From positions 115,550-179,549 of the forward strand of contig DBPT01000007.1 in NCBI GenBank assembly GCA_002304925.1: a stretch of 64,000 nucleotides of DNA, written 5' to 3'. How positions within the stretch are numbered: the stretch's first letter is position 1; every line of letters begins with the position of its first letter. Below, piece by piece: positions 63,651-64,000 of the stretch. The notes beneath the pieces were generated by a model. That model had not been told where the DNA came from. It ran no database searches and was given only the letters and a program-made list of their open reading frames with translations. The translations under genes were made by a program, and so were the position numbers. Origin of the DNA: Prolixibacteraceae bacterium UBA1413 (lineage in GTDB: Bacteria > Bacteroidota > Bacteroidia > Bacteroidales > Prolixibacteraceae).

Positions 63651-64000
63651 CTATTCTGTAACTTTGTTTATCAGATCAAGAAAGTGGTTCTTTTCATTTG
63701 GAAACAGCTTTTCATCATGGTCTATATAAGGCAAAGCCCTGTAATAGGAGGACTTATCCATGGCCATTTTAGCCATAAGAACTATGACGGACTCTTCATC
63801 CGGCATGGCGCTGCGCATCCGTAATACCCGCCTGAAGTCCCGATTCAGCCGCTCAATCCAGTTAGTGGTGTAGATCATCGACTGGATCCGAGGGTCGTAA
63901 TTCAAGTAGGTGAAGTAGTACCGGTAGACCGGATCTGTTCCCATCACACCCAAGCTTCTGTAATACTTACCCCATTTGCGGCATAACACCTGCCAGTCAT
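63651..64000 (-). mobile_element. IS256-family transposase, C-terminal part, cut by window edge
   Basis: The frame is open to the right edge and gives the last ~115 residues of a Mutator/IS256-type transposase. The segment YFTYLNYDPRIQSMIYTTNW, then IERLNRDFRRVLRMRSAMPDEES, is the conserved C-terminal signature with the last catalytic Glu region (NWIERLNRDFRR). It ends with INKVTE. Only this part is in the window, so intactness of the element cannot be judged. It borders the broken amidohydrolase gene and closes the AT-rich segment. Confidence 0.93.

Overview
The window comes from a member of the Bacteroidota, most likely class Bacteroidia from a plant-polymer-degrading lineage. Evidence for this is a type IX secretion signature (a PorP/SprF-like outer membrane protein next to a cargo protein with a gliding-motility-type C-terminal domain), families typical of the phylum (DUF2723, DUF5723, DUF3108, the acyl-adenylating GH3 family, cysteate synthase), repeated TAnnTTTG boxes upstream of genes, and start sites without clear Shine-Dalgarno sequences. 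The genus cannot be fixed from the sequence alone.

Layout. (1) 1-4973, minus strand: a tripartite RND efflux operon (MFP, RND pump, TolC-like protein cut by the left edge). (2) 5.1-31.3 kb: a large carbohydrate-degradation block with three GH3 enzymes, two GH2 enzymes, a GH127 beta-L-arabinofuranosidase, a type-B carboxylesterase, a CE1-like esterase and a secreted sugar-isomerase-fold protein. Embedded in it are a T9SS-exported adhesin-like protein facing a PorP/SprF protein, and an uncharacterised lipoprotein plus DUF5723 beta-barrel pair. Almost every enzyme carries a signal peptide or lipobox. No SusC/SusD pair, TonB-dependent receptor or regulator is visible. (3) 31.4-36.1 kb, minus strand: a cysteate-synthase-like PLP enzyme, a CPBP membrane protease, a PHP phosphatase, a DUF1080 lipoprotein and RNase HII. 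(4) 36.2-49.9 kb: surface polysaccharide genes (glycosyltransferase, flippase, polymerase/ligase, chain-length regulator) split by a housekeeping run (DUF2723, purD, tsaB, efp). (5) 50.0-55.2 kb: tyrS, cvpA, an acyl-adenylating GH3-family protein, a deoxynucleoside kinase and a PfkB sugar/nucleoside kinase.

(6) 55.26 kb to the right edge: tRNA-Asn(GTT) with a strong terminator marks an abrupt change to AT-rich sequence. It is followed by a four-gene CsgG/lipoprotein operon whose genes are chained by ATGA overlaps. Then come a CocE/NonD hydrolase, two tandem CE1-like esterases and an amidohydrolase gene broken by two single-base losses in homopolymer runs. An IS256-family transposase is cut by the right edge. 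This part looks like an acquired island attached at the tRNA.

Together the enzymes suggest removal of ester side groups (CE1, carboxylesterase), arabinose (GH127), galactose (GH2) and beta-glucosyl/xylosyl units (GH3) from hemicellulose or arabinogalactan-type glycans in the periplasm or at the surface. The DUF1080 and sugar-isomerase-fold proteins could belong to a 3-keto-glycoside route. Function calls rest on motif recognition, not on searches.
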